Assembly (NCBI GenBank): GCA_023052935.1
Contig: CM041297.1
Coordinates: 95,936,484 to 96,000,483, forward strand
DNA length: 64,000 nucleotides
Reading direction: 5' to 3'
DNA from: Piezodorus guildinii
Taxonomy: Eukaryota > Arthropoda > Insecta > Hemiptera > Pentatomidae
Position numbers and translations under genes: made by a program
Notes under the pieces: generated by a model
What the model saw: the letters and a program-made list of their open reading frames with translations, nothing else
Database searches by the model: none
Told to the model about the DNA's origin: nothing
Shown: positions 1-12,470 of the stretch, piece after piece
Position numbering within the stretch: the stretch's first letter is position 1
Layout: each line of letters begins with the position of its first letter

Positions 1-4
1 TTAG

Positions 5-340
5 ATTGAAACGTGGATAACGAATAAATATTAATTGTCCATTATGGCTAAAATGTAAACATATAAGTTAAAATAAGAAGAGATTATATTACTCGTAATA
101 GTACAAAAATAAGTTAAGTTGTTTTATTTTTTCCGAAAGAGGAATTATAGAAAATAACCGCTCACATAATAGGTTCATGATGCTTTTACTAATACTTTAA
201 GTATTGAAATGTAGATAAAACTGATTCAGATTTTGAATCGCTCTTATACAAGTATTAAAATTGAGAAATCATCAATAACGGATAAATATTAAATGCCAAT
301 TAAAGGATAAAATGTATATATAAAAGTTAAAAAGAAAATT
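5..340. repeat. Diverged direct repeat pair (~80 bp each)
   Basis: Positions 5-85 and 260-340 align with one another. Both share an attga start, an ataacgRataaatatta core, a taaaatgtaaa-like segment and an aagttaaaa end. The period is about 255 bp. I cannot assign it to a known element family, and the left copy sits at the window edge. Confidence 0.45.
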
Positions 341-372
341 AGTTTTTTTGAAATTATAATATTCCACATTTT

Positions 373-900
373 CTAGATCTCTTCCGACATCGGCTGCCGC
401 CATTGCAGCTGTGTGTGTCTCACAGCCACGGGACTTCCGGAGACTTTAATGGCTTCTAGGATTTGATCAAAACAGCTTATTTTAGTGAATATTTTTAAAA
501 ATTCATCCGAGGCTCTAGGATGACCCAGCCGTATGTTCTTGGCTAGACTGGATAGTTCTGGAATCCTGCCGCTTGAAAGAGCCACCTTTCTGACAGGGCT
601 ACGCCCCCGTGGCTGACGGACCAATCAGATCTTGGGTACCTTTTGGGTCCGCCCTTCGGGACCTCCTACCCAGCATGGCCGACCGTGGGCGTGGAACTTA
701 GGAGCGGCAAATTCGAATATGTGCCCAATACAAGAATCAGCTTCAATTTTAACTTATGAACTGAGTTTGTTTCGCGTTTCCGTTTTAATGAATGGGGTTG
801 TTAAAGTCTCCGAAGCCCTTCCGACCTTGCCGACGCTTATCCTATCAGACCAACCCTCCTTCTTAGAGACACCCGATGGTCCCTCAATTTAATTATGAAT
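373..900. other. GC-richer island, unclassified
   Basis: This block is clearly richer in G+C than the AT-rich DNA on both sides. Minus-strand 373-624 is open for 83 codons but lacks an ATG and has an in-frame TGA just upstream, so I do not call a gene. It may be a conserved regulatory block of the Hox cluster or a fragment of an unrecognised mobile element. Nothing in it matches a protein family I know. Confidence 0.3.
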
Positions 901-2190
901 TAGAACGAAAAAGTACGGATTTGTACAGTCTTGGTAGTCACAGACTTAACACTCTCCTTTTAAAAATGTAAACTTACAATTCTAATAAATATAAGAATTT
1001 TGAAAATTAGCATATGAGAAAAAAAAAACCATTTATGGTAGCTAAATCAATAATTCCTAAAATTAAAAGTCAATCGTGACTATAATCTTATCAAAAATTA
1101 GAACAGACCAAAACAGGATTTTTCCTTTATTGTTAATTTTTTTTAAAATATTTTACTAAATGTATTCTACATTTATTAAACAAAAGGAATAGTTTTTAGT
1201 CTGCGATCAGAAGCATTTAAATGTGTTAAATAATCTAATAAAATTGTTTTAAAAAAATTAAAAACTAAGAATCATTAAAAAATAAATAACAATGAATGAC
1301 ACATAATAGTGTATAATATCAACATATAAATCTAAATTACAAGACTTTCAAAAAAAAAAAAAAAATTTCTGTTGTTCTGACTGAGAAATAGAGATATTTT
1401 TATTTTCACTAAATTCATTGCAATATTTATGGGGTTCCTATTATTTAAAAATATATTAAAAAGCATAAATTTTGGAGAAATTTAAATCTTAAAAAATGTT
1501 TACAATAAATCTGTAATGTTTATTCGAACTGATTTAGGTACCAAGTCGATAAAAATTTAAATTGAAGATTTTTTTAGTTTTTATGAATATGTAAAAATAT
1601 ACGTACATGGTACTAAGGCAACCTACAATGTGAGTAACAATAATCATATTCCTCTTTGTTATATTTTTAAAAATTATACGTCACCGCTCCAATTATCTCG
1701 ATAACTGAATTAAGTTCCACAAGCTAAGTTCATTTGGAGCATTAACAAAAGAATGATAGTTATCGTTACTTATAAAATACATAATCAACCATAGCAGTAT
1801 AAAAAAAATTATGTAATAATCTGAGCGAAATGCTGATATTAAATTAAGTGTATTTCAACAGTTGAAGAATTAATGTTTCTCACTTACCATTAGCCTAAAC
1901 CATTGTTGTTTTTTTTAAACATTTACTAACCTATCAAAATTTATTTCATTAACATTTTACGGAAAAATGGAAAATTTTGTATAAATTTCGTACCTTGCCA
2001 TGTTTTTTCTTATTAAAATTTAAGCTAAAAAAATAAAAAATAGACTTGTCTAAGCTAGTAAATTTATACTCTTAGAAAAGTAAAAATCTTTGAACATTAA
2101 TTGCATATGTTCTAATAGAATCATAATAATGTTTTTAAGAAGATTAACTAGATATACTTTAAAATAATTAAAATGACTGATAGAGAAGAT
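901..2190. other. AT-rich stretch without recognised features
   Basis: Only AT-rich sequence with homopolymer runs (for example poly-A near 1350) is visible. No reading frame, repeat match or structured element stands out. Confidence 0.6.
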
Positions 2191-2194
2191 GGTT

Positions 2195-2360
2195 GGTGGT
2201 GCGGTCATCGAGACTAAAAGGAACTCTTATTGTATTTTTGTACCGACGTTTCGTCCTACATTGTGGGTCTTCATCGGGGCGACTCTGAGTAGGTCGCTGA
2301 AGTATTCAGGCTTCTTCCATCTTTATTCTCAACGGTCAACAAAACCTTCATCATAATTAT
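2195..2360 (-). mobile_element. Penelope-like terminal-repeat fragment
   Basis: The minus strand carries CGATGA, then a short potential stem, then GAAACGTC (about 2255-2285). This layout resembles the hammerhead-like core seen in Penelope-like element terminal repeats. The adjoining tcaacggtcaac segment (2326-2337) recurs at 25740-25751, supporting a dispersed repeat. No reverse-transcriptase coding is left. Confidence 0.4.
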
Positions 2361-2689
2361 AATGACTATGTAAACATGAATGCCATTAAAAATGTCAAAA
2401 CGTTGCTAAGAAAATAAAGAATCAGAAAACGAAAGATCTTTTCCTTGATTCCTGCTGAGTGATTTCATGTGATCTTTCAAATCATTTCGATATTAGAAAG
2501 ATATTTTTTTCGAAATGCATCACCGTATTATAACATTCCATCCAAACAGGTGCAGTTATAATTGGGTATCGAAACATCTTCTCTACCTTCGGCTCACCCT
2601 TCAAATACCCACTAACACAAACACAAAAAAAGAAAGTATATAAAAAGATATTCAAAAGGAAAGAGGTAAAAAAAAAAAAGTTTGAGTTA

Positions 2690-2830
2690 TGATCGCCTGA
2701 CGCAGGCTGCCGGAGGCGAACGAAACGTCACGCCGGAATAAATGAGAGTAGGAAGAGATAGTTTTGAGCGACTGCCAACGGGACCCTGTCCGACAACTAT
2801 TAGTACATCTACAGGTGCAAAATAAATATA
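2690..2830 (+). mobile_element. Penelope-like terminal-repeat fragment
   Basis: A GC-richer block with cctgacgcaggctgcc followed by cgaaacgtcac (2696-2732) has the same order of motifs as other Penelope-like fragments in the window. It is too degenerate to fold confidently and has no coding capacity. Confidence 0.3.
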
Positions 2831-2869
2831 ATAAATTATTACAATTTTTTTTTTCTGTTTTGCATGCAC

Positions 2870-3975
2870 TGATTATATCCGGCCGTTCATGTTAATTCCA
2901 GTTTTCTGACAAGCTGAAATATGTCAAGGGTTTGCTGAGTCTTTGGGTAGTTTTGGAGAATTAATTTTACTAGCTTTTGAGCAATAGCGACAAGTTACGA
3001 ATTATAGGATATATTTTTTCTTATTATTTGAAACTCTTTAATAAATAAATGTTATCTAAAACCTATTTATTTCAAAATAAAAACATAAAGGAGCGATTTA
3101 ATAGGATATACAAATCCGTATTGCATAGCTGCATATTATAAACCTCCACAGTATCCTACCAACACAACAAATCAGTGTTTTTTTTTTCTTCATATGATAA
3201 AATATAAAATTATTGCACGAAAATTACATATAATAGAAACATTTCTTATCATATGAACGATTTTATATTTGTTTGAAATGTTAAATATAATATTAAATAA
3301 TGACGCTAAAAATTATATGATTTCCGAATCATTTGACTGACAAATAATACAACATATGTGTGCATATAATTGTTATAATTGATTTTATTTCCGTGCGATT
3401 GAAATATATTGAACTACTATTAAACTTATTTATAGTAATAGATTAAACGTAACATTTTATACTTATATTTCAAAATACAAATATAAATACGTCTTCTTTT
3501 TTAATCTTGTCTATTTCAAATATTGAAACAGGTATCAGTCACAAATAGTAAACTACTCAGATAAATAAAAAATTAATTAAGGTGCACTCTGATACCATAA
3601 ATATTTATAGTAATCATTCTCTAGACTGAATTAATAATTTATTTCTATATTAATTATTTTAATTGTGACCTTTTATAAAATAATGGAAATCTGTTTAGAA
3701 TACATGTAACATAGTATTTCTGTATTATTTTAATAAATAGGAAATTTATGTATTTTTATCAAATATTAGAGATCATAATAATGATATTGATAAATATTAT
3801 TTAAGCCTATTAAGTAAATGAAAATAAGTCATAGCTAAAAAGAATTCCATAGTGAAAATGAGACAATATATTCAGAACATCTATCCGTTAATATAAGTAT
3901 TATTTTTTAAATCATTCATCCATCGTTTCTTATTTTAAAAATTGTTTCATTTTAACATGGAATTACATTTACAAT
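2870..3975. other. AT-rich stretch without recognised features
   Basis: AT-rich DNA with no open frame of note, no tRNA-like box B and no recognisable repeat. Confidence 0.55.
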
Positions 3976-3981
3976 TAACAT

Positions 3982-4297
3982 GATTCAGGTATGAGTTGGG
4001 AATCGAGAAATTATTTGTCCTTCATGGGTACAGAATTTTCGAGCATTCAGTTTTCAGATTCTAGACCTATATCTTTGGAAACAGGATTATTTTTAGAGGA
4101 TAACAAATCTATTTTTAGTACATTTTCAAGCTGAGACTGAAATGTATACGGAAAGTCTTTTCCGAGACATTGATGAGTTTATAAACTTAAGAACCGATCC
4201 CCTGTGGTTTTATGCAGGCATCTATGGGTTTAGTAAAACCGTATGCTCTGGTTGTTTTAAGGAAGATCTCTTAATTTTGATGAAAACAATTTTTTAA
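3982..4297 (+). pseudogene. Coding-like relic, two overlapping frames, family unknown
   Basis: Frame 1 is open from 3982 to a TGA at 4132-4134 (first ATG at 3991) and reads DSGMSWESRNYLSF, then a Ser/Glu-rich stretch. The next frame is open from 4097 to a TAA at 4295-4297 and reads AETEMYTESLFRDIDEF, then INLRTDPLWFYAGIYGF and a Cys pair (CSGC). Composition is protein-like and unlike the Lys/Ile/Asn/Phe-rich translation of surrounding AT-rich DNA. A single +1 shift near 4130 would connect the two, so it looks like a decayed gene copy or an exon of an unrecognised gene. I do not recognise the family, and chance cannot be excluded. Confidence 0.3.
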
Positions 4298-5009
4298 TGT
4301 TCTGATGCATGATGATTCTATTTATGAATAATGATTCCTCATTAACTATTACTATATTGAATATATACTAAGATATTTCTGTAACATAACTACTATTCCT
4401 CACTCTTTATTTCAGTAAATTATGTTTGGATTACTTATATGTTTGGATGTTTCAAATTTAAAATTAAAGTACTTATCGACGTATATTAAATTTATTCATA
4501 ACTGATCATGATACTTATAACTTCTTTTTCTTAACGTTAAGAAAGTATCAGCTCTTATAACTGATATTCTTGAACTATGGTTAAATACATATGGTTATGG
4601 TACATATGGCTATGGTACATAAATATGGTTAAAAATTGAACTAATAAAAAATAAATGGTTCCAATAATTATTAGTTGTTTTATTAATTAATATCAGCTTA
4701 AATTAAATTACCAATGATATGATTTCATGCACTTTATATAAATGTATATCGAGATTAAGGAACGATATATTTCTTATCTTAATAATAGATCAGTTTAAAC
4801 GAATTTCAACACAAATAAATTGATTCTCTTAATATAAATTAACTGTTATCACAATTATTTAAATACGTATTAATCCAAACTCTTATATTCAAACACTTAA
4901 AAAAATGAATAAATCGGTAAAATGTGAACATACATGAAATCCTACTCTTTAATCAATGTAGGTACTAATTTACGTTTTGTAAAAGTAGTTTTAGTTGGTT
5001 AGTTTTGGT

Positions 5010-5800
5010 TTTTTTTGTAAAAAAAAAAAAAAAAAAAAAAGAAAAAAAAACGCTACAAATTATTACACAATGGTTTATTATTTCCAAATAACAATACTAC
5101 GGTATAACTGTTTATACAGATGTAAATAGGCAACTAAGTAATATGAAAAGCAATAAATAATTTAAAAGAAAATAGCATATGCCCAATGCTAATTCAAAAA
5201 ACGCTATATCTTGCTAGTACTTTCTCAATTTTTATTGTTTTTTAGGAAATTTAATTCTATATAAATTAATTTTTATTAAATTAATTTATATCAATTATTA
5301 TTATAGAAGAGTAATTTTAATTATGAATGTATTATTCGGAATAATCTCTTCTTTTTATTTATATATTTATTTATCATAACATATATAAACTATGGTTATA
5401 AAACTGTTACGTTTCGAGGTACTTCTTATGCCTCATCTTCAGATCTTTAAAAATCATATTTATTTTCATATTATATCCTAATATAGGTCATTTAATAATG
5501 TAATATTATTCATATTTAGTCCCTATATATGAATAATTCTGTCAGTATGTTAAAATAATCTATTATTTCATCATCACATAATAATTCCTTCAACATTTTG
5601 CTGCCAAACTGCAACTATCAGTTTTATTAAATTATTTTTTTTAATTTATTAATTAGGAGAAACAGGTTTTTTTGTATTCGTTATTCGGGTTCAACGCATC
5701 TTGACTCATAAGCCCTCAAATGTTGAAGTAGGATTATTTTTTTATTTTTTTTTTGGTCGATTACAGAGGTTCATTATTGAAAATAATAAACCAAAAATAA
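5010..5800 (-). repeat. AT-rich interspersed repeat family A, interrupted
   Basis: Starting after a long poly-A run (about 5019-5049), 5050-5290 matches 19275-19500: both have attattacacaatggttta, a tttccaaat segment and a tatgacagtt/tataactgtt segment. The homology resumes near 5660-5800 (gttattcgggttc; aataataaaccaaaa), matching 19510-19625. The 5290-5660 piece is absent from the other copy and contains a Penelope-like GAAACGTAAC motif on the minus strand (5408-5417). The terminal box also appears inverted at 53735-53910 and 55320-55510, so this is a dispersed family. Its class is unknown. Confidence 0.5.
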
Positions 5801-6829
5801 TAATTCTAAAATCAGTATTTTTTTTATTTTATCTGATGCTTGTGATGATATTTTGAAGTGTAACAGAATATCGTAGTCGAAAGTGTATCATTGCAGATAT
5901 AGTTAGTTGTTATGTTGTGTATTACGGCCAAAATATTTTTTTATTTTGAAAATAGCTTTCAATGGTTATTCACAATAAGAGAAGAAATCGTTAATCACCG
6001 TCTTTCATATTTTTAAAAAGTATTTGTAAAACATTTAATCAGGCAAAGAGTAATGTATATTTTAAAAAAAAAAAAAAAAAAAAAGGATATATCAATTATA
6101 ATCCTTGCCTAACTTAAAGCACAGTTCGAAGGCATTATTGATGCTACCAATCTCGCCTTAAAAAAATCCCTGGAAGAAAGATGATGGATGTACTGTAATA
6201 AGCTACTGTTGAAGATGATGTATGAAGGGTTCTTCTGCCATGGTAACACCTCTCTTATCGGTCCCTCTTTCTGAAAACCATAATATAGAAGATAGTAATT
6301 TTCTCCGGAATGTAAGCAGCAAATTTTTTTGCGGTTCATCGGTTTAAAAAATGTTATAAACACTCAACATAATCACTACAGCATTACCATACCATCTATC
6401 AAATACTATTTGAAGCAAGATAATTAAAAAAATTACTTCAATTATATTTTGACTTGACCACTTTCATTTATTACCTTATTTTAGGTTAGAAAACAGAAAT
6501 CTAATAAAATTTAATTATTTTACTGAATCGCATGTATAACACTAAACAACGCAAGTGACCTACAATTCATAACACTGAAAAAATTAGAAAATTTCTGAAT
6601 TAACGAAAACTGACAGGGATATCAAAGCTAGAAAAGAAAGGTTCAGATATATTCAGAAATTAACTTGACAAAAATTGTAATGAATAATTTTTAATTTTCA
6701 CTTTATTTTTATGTTGTAAAACATTAGTTATAGTAATAACTAAAAAAAAATTCAACATTTCTTTCTTTCATTTTTTTCAAAAAACAACAATGGAATTTTT
6801 ACATATCTGATTAAGCGTTAATTTCTTCC
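5801..6829. other. AT-rich stretch, nothing recognised
   Basis: Contains a poly-A run at about 6064-6084 and a slightly GC-richer patch at 6100-6360 whose minus strand is open for 84 codons. The predicted peptide has no motif I recognise and no promoter or splice context, so it is not called a gene. Confidence 0.45.
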
Positions 6830-7050
6830 ATCATATCTTTATTCATATACAACTACACAACTCGTCACTATTCTTCCACGTTTCGGGGTTTTGTCTCCAT
6901 TTTCAAGACTTTTATGTCCATTATCTATTAATTTACATTTTGTTGTAGCTTACTGCTATATGTCCTTTTTAATTGTCGACTATTGGCTCACTATCAATAA
7001 AATATGTAAAAATACGAAAAACTTCTTCAAATTCAACTGATCAAAGACAG
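6830..7050 (-). mobile_element. Penelope-like / fold-back repeat fragment
   Basis: The cacgtttcggggttttgt...ccattttcaagac block (about 6877-6909) matches the corresponding part of the fold-back element at 39943-40359, and downstream similarity continues (ttactgctatat versus taactgctacat). On the minus strand it shows the GAAACGTGG box typical of Penelope-like terminal repeats. No coding sequence. Confidence 0.4.
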
Positions 7051-7139
7051 TGGAATTGTGCAACAGATACAAAAAATAATATAAAATAAAAAATAATTTA
7101 TCATAATAATGAAATTAACATAAAACTATGACCATTCGT

Positions 7140-7385
7140 AATCTGTGATGTAGTGCATAATAGCCTTCTATGCCCAAGATCCCATGTTCAAACCCAGCAT
7201 GTAGCCCTAGGATTTTTAATGGGAGTAAAAAATCCTTCGGTGGGGACGTAAAATGATGGTTCCGATCCTGTGCGATGTGAGTCACTTTTTAAAGCTCCCT
7301 ATCCTAATTAAACCTGGATAAGCTAAATTTAGAACTCTCACTACAGAATCGTTCGATTAGCCACATCAGCATAAATTGAAGTTAA
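7140..7385 (+). mobile_element. tRNA-derived SINE, family 3
   Basis: A degenerate Pol III box B (gttcaaaccc, 7188-7197) is followed by a body with ccctaggatttttaatggga, a ggggacgtaa segment, tatcctaattaaacctgga (7299-7317) and a gattagccacat end (7356-7367). The same order occurs inverted at 9305-9560 and direct at 59690-59925. Flanking target-site duplications were not resolved. Confidence 0.6.
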
Positions 7386-7686
7386 ATGAATAAACGAAAC
7401 CATTCATAATTATTTATTAACCAATACATATTATTAAGTTATGATTACTTTGGAAAATCATATTAAGGATTATTGTTAGATGGGCTGATGTTTATTTGCA
7501 ATTCAATGGATTGTCCATAAAATAAATAAAATAAAGTCATGCTTCCAAAAAACGTTGAATTGGACTTTTTTTTTTAACGTAGTCGCTAATCTAGATTAAA
7601 CGTTCGGTTAATGCATCGTGTCACGTTAAAAATAGTTTAAAATATTATTTTTTTTTCTCATGCTCATGCCTTATTATTACATATTT

Positions 7687-7689
<3 letters not shown>

Positions 7690-7725
<36 letters not shown>
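7690..7725. repeat. (TA)n microsatellite
   Basis: Uninterrupted TA dinucleotide run. Confidence 0.95.
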
Positions 7726-7729
<4 letters not shown>

Positions 7730-8059
7730 TTTTTTTTTGTCATTAATGACCTTTATTGATTATGCTACCGCTGAGTACTTCTCCATGGTTATCAACTATG
7801 TTACTTTTTTCACATAACAGTTTTTATACAGTTGTAAATATCAACAAATAAATTTTAAAAAATTGAGTCGAGTGATTTATTAATTTAACTAATACTATAT
7901 TACCTTTATCTCTGCAAAAATACAAGATGTGTTAATTAATTAATTATTGGAAAAAATTGGGTATTATCGATGTTACGTTTTTTTCGGTATTATTTATTAC
8001 TCTGTGTATTTATTCTTGACCTAAAATAATTATAAAACCACAGAATAATAATTCAAAAT

Positions 8060-8290
8060 TATAGGCGTGGCAGATTCCAGATTAGTTGTGCCCGCTGAGG
8101 CCAATTTGTATGCGTAGCGGTTCCCTCATTATGGCCAGCTCAAGGAGTGAAAACAATTTTGAATCCTAGTCACACTCAGAACGGAATCGAATAATTAATC
8201 GATACAGTTCAATAATTATACGGACTGCATCGGTCGCTTTTGTATAAGCCGGTACAGCATTCATTAAGACAGGAGTATAATTGATAGCCC
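8060..8290. promoter_or_regulatory. GC-richer non-coding island (candidate enhancer)
   Basis: This block stands out from AT-rich flanks and has no open frame. It includes the homeodomain-type core aataattaatcgat (8190-8203). It does not resemble the repeats seen elsewhere in the window. Assignment as a regulatory element is inference from composition and position in a Hox cluster. Confidence 0.25.
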
Positions 8291-9304
8291 GTTTATTGTG
8301 ATGAATTGTTCGAATGCTTCGTACAAAAAATATGAGGATGAAAATAGATAAAACTATTTAAGAATCTAATCTAAATATCACGATTATTCATTTAAATTCA
8401 CTTAATGTCACTGTATATATTCAAAGGATACAAGATATGGAGTCCTAAACGCTTTCTATCAACGTCTAAATTGAAAGAAATCTTAATTTTTTAGGATAAG
8501 GTATTAAGACATTCACAAATTAATTAATTATTTTTTAATTAATTAAACGTTAATAAGAACTATTTTAATTTTACAGGTATCAGCTATCTCAAATATTAAT
8601 AAATTAATAAAAATTCAAACACCGATATATTTTTTATTTAACTCAGTAAAAATTATGTTTAAAAAATTTGAAAGTATTTACAAAGTAATGTATTTGATTC
8701 CGGATATAGAGAGTGACACATAACTAATATATCTTCAATACAAAAAGTTTTAGATATTCATTTTTTCGAGAATAGGTTATTATTTTTAACATCTCGAGGG
8801 GAGTGAGGAATTATTGGTGCTTTGCCTCAATGCACAAGACAGAACTAGAATGGTAGATTATATACGTCTCTCGTACATATAAAATTGAAAATATACTTAT
8901 AATTAACGTTTGTTAAGAACATATAAATTTTTAATTGCGATTGCAATAATATACATGATTACTTTTTAATTCGAAAATATCGAACTCGTCACCAAAAAAA
9001 AAAAAAAAATATTTCCTCCATCTTCCATAGATATTTTCCATTGTTCTGGTTTCCTATCAGGTTTCAAGGTTCTTTTTCCATTCTGAGGAACATCCAATAT
9101 ATTTTCTCCCAGCATTACAACGTTCATTATATGTAGTATTGGTTTATTTTTCTACATGTTAAGGATGTACACGTATTTTATAAAATATACTCTATAAGAT
9201 AATTTATATTTAAATAATAGTTAAGTAAGATAAATCAAATTAATATTTGTTACATTTTAGTAGGATTAGCAGGTTAATATGTTAATTATAATAATGTTAA
9301 TTCA

Positions 9305-9560
9305 ATTAACGTCACATCATGCTACTGTGGCTAATCGGGCGAAGCTATAGTAGAAGTCCTAAATTATGCCTATCCTGGTTTAATTAGGATAGTGACGTTT
9401 AACGAATAACTGAAATCGCACTGACTGGGGGTCTCAATTTCACGTCCTCGCAATAGCCAAAAATGTTTTACTCCCTTAAGAAATCCTAAGGCCACCTGTC
9501 CGGTTCGAACCCACGACTTTGGGCATAGAAAACTGTTATGTCAGGCTAATATAATTCATA
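9305..9560 (-). mobile_element. tRNA-derived SINE, family 3
   Basis: On the minus strand a good box B (GGTTCGAACC) follows tctatgcccaaagtcgtg. Then come a ccttaggatttcttaaggga segment, a gaggacgtgaaattgag segment, the cactatcctaattaaacc box and the cgattagccac end. Its head is better preserved than the copies at 7140 and 59690, so it defines the family best. Confidence 0.65.
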
Positions 9561-9569
9561 ATTACTATA

Positions 9570-10730
9570 AAACTATAGTTTGAATCGACCATGTGAAAAT
9601 TGTCTTTTAAACTCATGAGAAAATAATCCTGAAAATATAGACAAAAAAATATGATAAATACTCTAAAAGTTAATATACATTTATAGGGTAATTATGTTAG
9701 ATAATCCAAAAAAACAAAACAACAATTGTAGGTACATGTTACAATAATTAGCTGATGAATAAGCTCTTTTTCCTGTACTATAAATCTACCAGTGAAAACA
9801 AATTGTCTCATAAGACATGGAAAAATAATCCTTGAAATATAGACTGATAAAATTATATAAATGTTAAGTACAATAAAACATCTAAAAATAAATTAAGAAT
9901 TAATGTGAAGAGATACCAATATTTTTCTCTAGATTATATTTACTTTGTTTTTATTTAATTTTCAATGATTTTGATTAGATGATCAGTCTGTAAATTAAAA
10001 CCGAATTCACCAAGTGTAAAAATGATGTGTATTTGTATACTGCAAAGAATCGCTTGTTCTCTCGAACAGTTCTCTCAAAAATTTAAGATTAAATCCTTAG
10101 AAGACCTAAAATATTCCACTTTGAAATACTAAAACGGACACTATTATTATTTAAACAAATACAAAGTACCTGTCAGGGTTTGAATAAAGTCCTTGGACGA
10201 GATCCAAGACTCCCAGACATGAGACAGTTACAAAGAAACCGCTAAATCTCATTCCTTGTATTGGGGTGACGTCTTCAGTAATGATCGAAACTACTTCATT
10301 ATATCATTTACTAAAACACCAATTAGTAAACCCAGGGTTTATTGTACTATGTTTCCAATTTTAGTCAAAACAAATATATTAATTTCTTTTTGGCATAAGA
10401 AATTTTATTTATCAGTTTATAAAGAAGCCAGGTATATATTACTCGTTTCAAGTCAATTAATCTTCAATTGCTACAGTATTTTGAGAATTTACTGCTGATA
10501 GGATCTGGTTGACATATATCATATATTTCCATACTTAAAATATTTTTTTAAAAATCTGTTGCGCCCAACAAATGATTTTTAATTACCTTCTTTGTTACAC
10601 TTAAACAACATTAGCGCTGAAAAAGAGTAGAGGATTAAACCGAGCTTCGATGGAAACATTTGATTCAGATTAAATAATCTACTAATAGAAATTATTATTA
10701 GAAATTACTACTACGATCATTCAGTTGTAT
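9570..10730. other. AT-rich stretch without recognised features
   Basis: An 80-codon frame at 10256-10498 has no recognisable motif and no supporting signals. Nothing else stands out. Confidence 0.5.
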
Positions 10731-10734
10731 CCTA

Positions 10735-10910
10735 TTATCATCACCCTCTATTACCTTATACAACTTTGTACAGCTTCCTAACGGTATATTATGCGTCTAT
10801 ATTACTGAGTTGTAGATTCTTTTAGACATATAACTTCACCACTCTTTTATTAAATATTGAAGCACAACGTTTTGGCTAAAATGCCATCTTCAAGTGCAAA
10901 AGAACAATTT
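10735..10910 (-). repeat. Partial family B repeat plus Penelope-like box
   Basis: The stretch 10740-10830 (taacggtatattatgcgtctatat) is a fragment of the AT-rich family B found complete at 63040-63700. Directly beside it (10865-10900) the minus strand has CTTGAAGATGGCATTTTAGCC followed by AAAACGTTG, a degenerate Penelope-like terminal box. Confidence 0.4.
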
Positions 10911-11044
10911 TATCTAAGGTGAGTGTGTACTTACACCCAAAAGCCTCATGTCTGAATCTTGATGGTGAGTGGGAATGGTGAAGTTATATACCAGCCTCCA
11001 ATTTTATTTCATATTACTGTTATGTATGTTTGAAATGTAGGTAT

Positions 11045-11690
11045 GTAAAAAAAAAAAAAAAAAAATACATAAAGAAATACGCATGCTCATTTCTCTTTTA
11101 GTTGTAATAATAATAGCCGATACCACCAAATTCCGCCTACACAGACTCGTCCAATGTTCACCATTCAAGCCCAAGCCCCCGAGATCAGCCTTAACGCAAT
11201 CCTCCCATCTACGCTTCGGCCTACCTTTCAGACGCCTACCAGTCGGATCAGCAAATACCAACTTTCTCGGAATCCGCTCGTCATCGAGCCCAACAACATT
11301 ACTCGCCCATTTGAGTCTCCACGATGCAATCAGCTCAATTATATTCACAGGATACAAGTTCCACAATTCCGCGTTGTGCAACCTTCTAAACTCCCCAGTG
11401 GCCTCATCTCTCTTCGGACCAAATATTTTACTCAATACCTTATTTTCTAAAACCTTAAGCCGTTGTTCATCCTTCAAAGTAAGCGGCCACGTTTCACATC
11501 CGTAAAGAACCGTTGGAAGAATAATAGTTTCATAAATTCTAACCTTTAAGTTTTTAGATAGAAGCCGCGAACTAAGTAACTTAGCAACTGAATAATAACA
11601 CGCATTTCCCACCTTTAACCGGGACTTTATTTCTTCCTGGATTTCATTTTTTCTAGTTATAATTGAACCTAAATACTTTTTCCTCCTTTA
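11045..11690 (-). mobile_element. Non-LTR retrotransposon 3' fragment (RTE/CFDP2-like RT C-terminus)
   Basis: The minus strand encodes an uninterrupted ~220-residue C-terminal portion of a LINE polyprotein. Landmarks in order: KYLGSIITRKNEIQEEI (about 11680-11630), GNACYYSVAKLLSSRLLS, VLYGCETWPLT (the YGCETW signature of these LINEs), KIFGPKRDEATGEFRRLHN, WRLKWASNVVGLDDERIPRK and GRPKRRWEDCVKADL. These are typical of the post-RT region of insect RTE/CFDP2-type elements. The copy is 5'-truncated, lacking the endonuclease and the RT catalytic core. The frame is unbroken, which suggests a fairly recent insertion. A related shorter piece lies at 50128-50300. Confidence 0.8.
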
Positions 11691-11989
11691 GTTAGATATC
11701 AAATTAATATTTTTAGCCATTTGTTATCAACACTGACAAGGATACAGTTAATTTATTGTACAAAAATAATAATACTTGGCCTTTAAACCCTGACAGGATT
11801 TTTAAATCAGAATAAACTCTGCATGTAATTAAAGCCCCATCAATTATTATATTATATGCATATTATAGATCTATGATATTATTTCTACGTCCAGAAAAAA
11901 ACAAAAAAACAATTTACCTGAATTATCTATGTTAGCTCTTTTATCTTTCAGTTTGTTATCAAATTTGTATATTTACCATCTTGTATATT

Positions 11990-12470
11990 TACCCATTTTT
12001 TTATCAATTTTTTTTTTTCAAATTTATAAAATTAAAGGTACTTCAGAAAAAGAAAATTTAAAATATCAATATTTAAGCCTTATCATATTATTTTATATTA
12101 AATTATATCATTTAATGGTATTAATTGTCATCAAATTTTACACGGAAACAGCAATTTAATTAAAATGCTGGTAGCCTTTTTTGAGATAACCGTAAAAAGG
12201 TGCATAATGCATTTTATGAAGTGGACCTTAAGGTTCGTGCTGTAACACCTCAAGCATATCCGATCCTGAAATATGAAATTACAGGTTTATACAACTTCGA
12301 GCTAGACACAGAAACACACTGATCTTTTTCCGGGCTTGTTCGTTTGGACTTTGATGATCCTAAAACATGTATTTCCAGTGAAAAATGGATCTCGAAAACT
12401 TTCACGATCACAATACTATTGCTTACTATATATTTCATATATAGGTATGTGTAGTAACACATATTAATTG
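11990..12470 (-). repeat. AT-rich interspersed repeat family B
   Basis: Matches the family B copy at 63040-63700 and 47985-48570: aaaattaaaggtactt, a segment around tgctgtaacacct, aaaacatgtatttccagtg, a tttcacgatcacaatact box, and ttactatatatttcatata. Non-coding. The open frame at 12250-12462 is a by-product of the repeat. Confidence 0.6.

Noticed and set aside
11083..11505. Plus-strand frames of 98-140 codons
   Set aside because: Antisense of the LINE reverse-transcriptase fragment on the minus strand.
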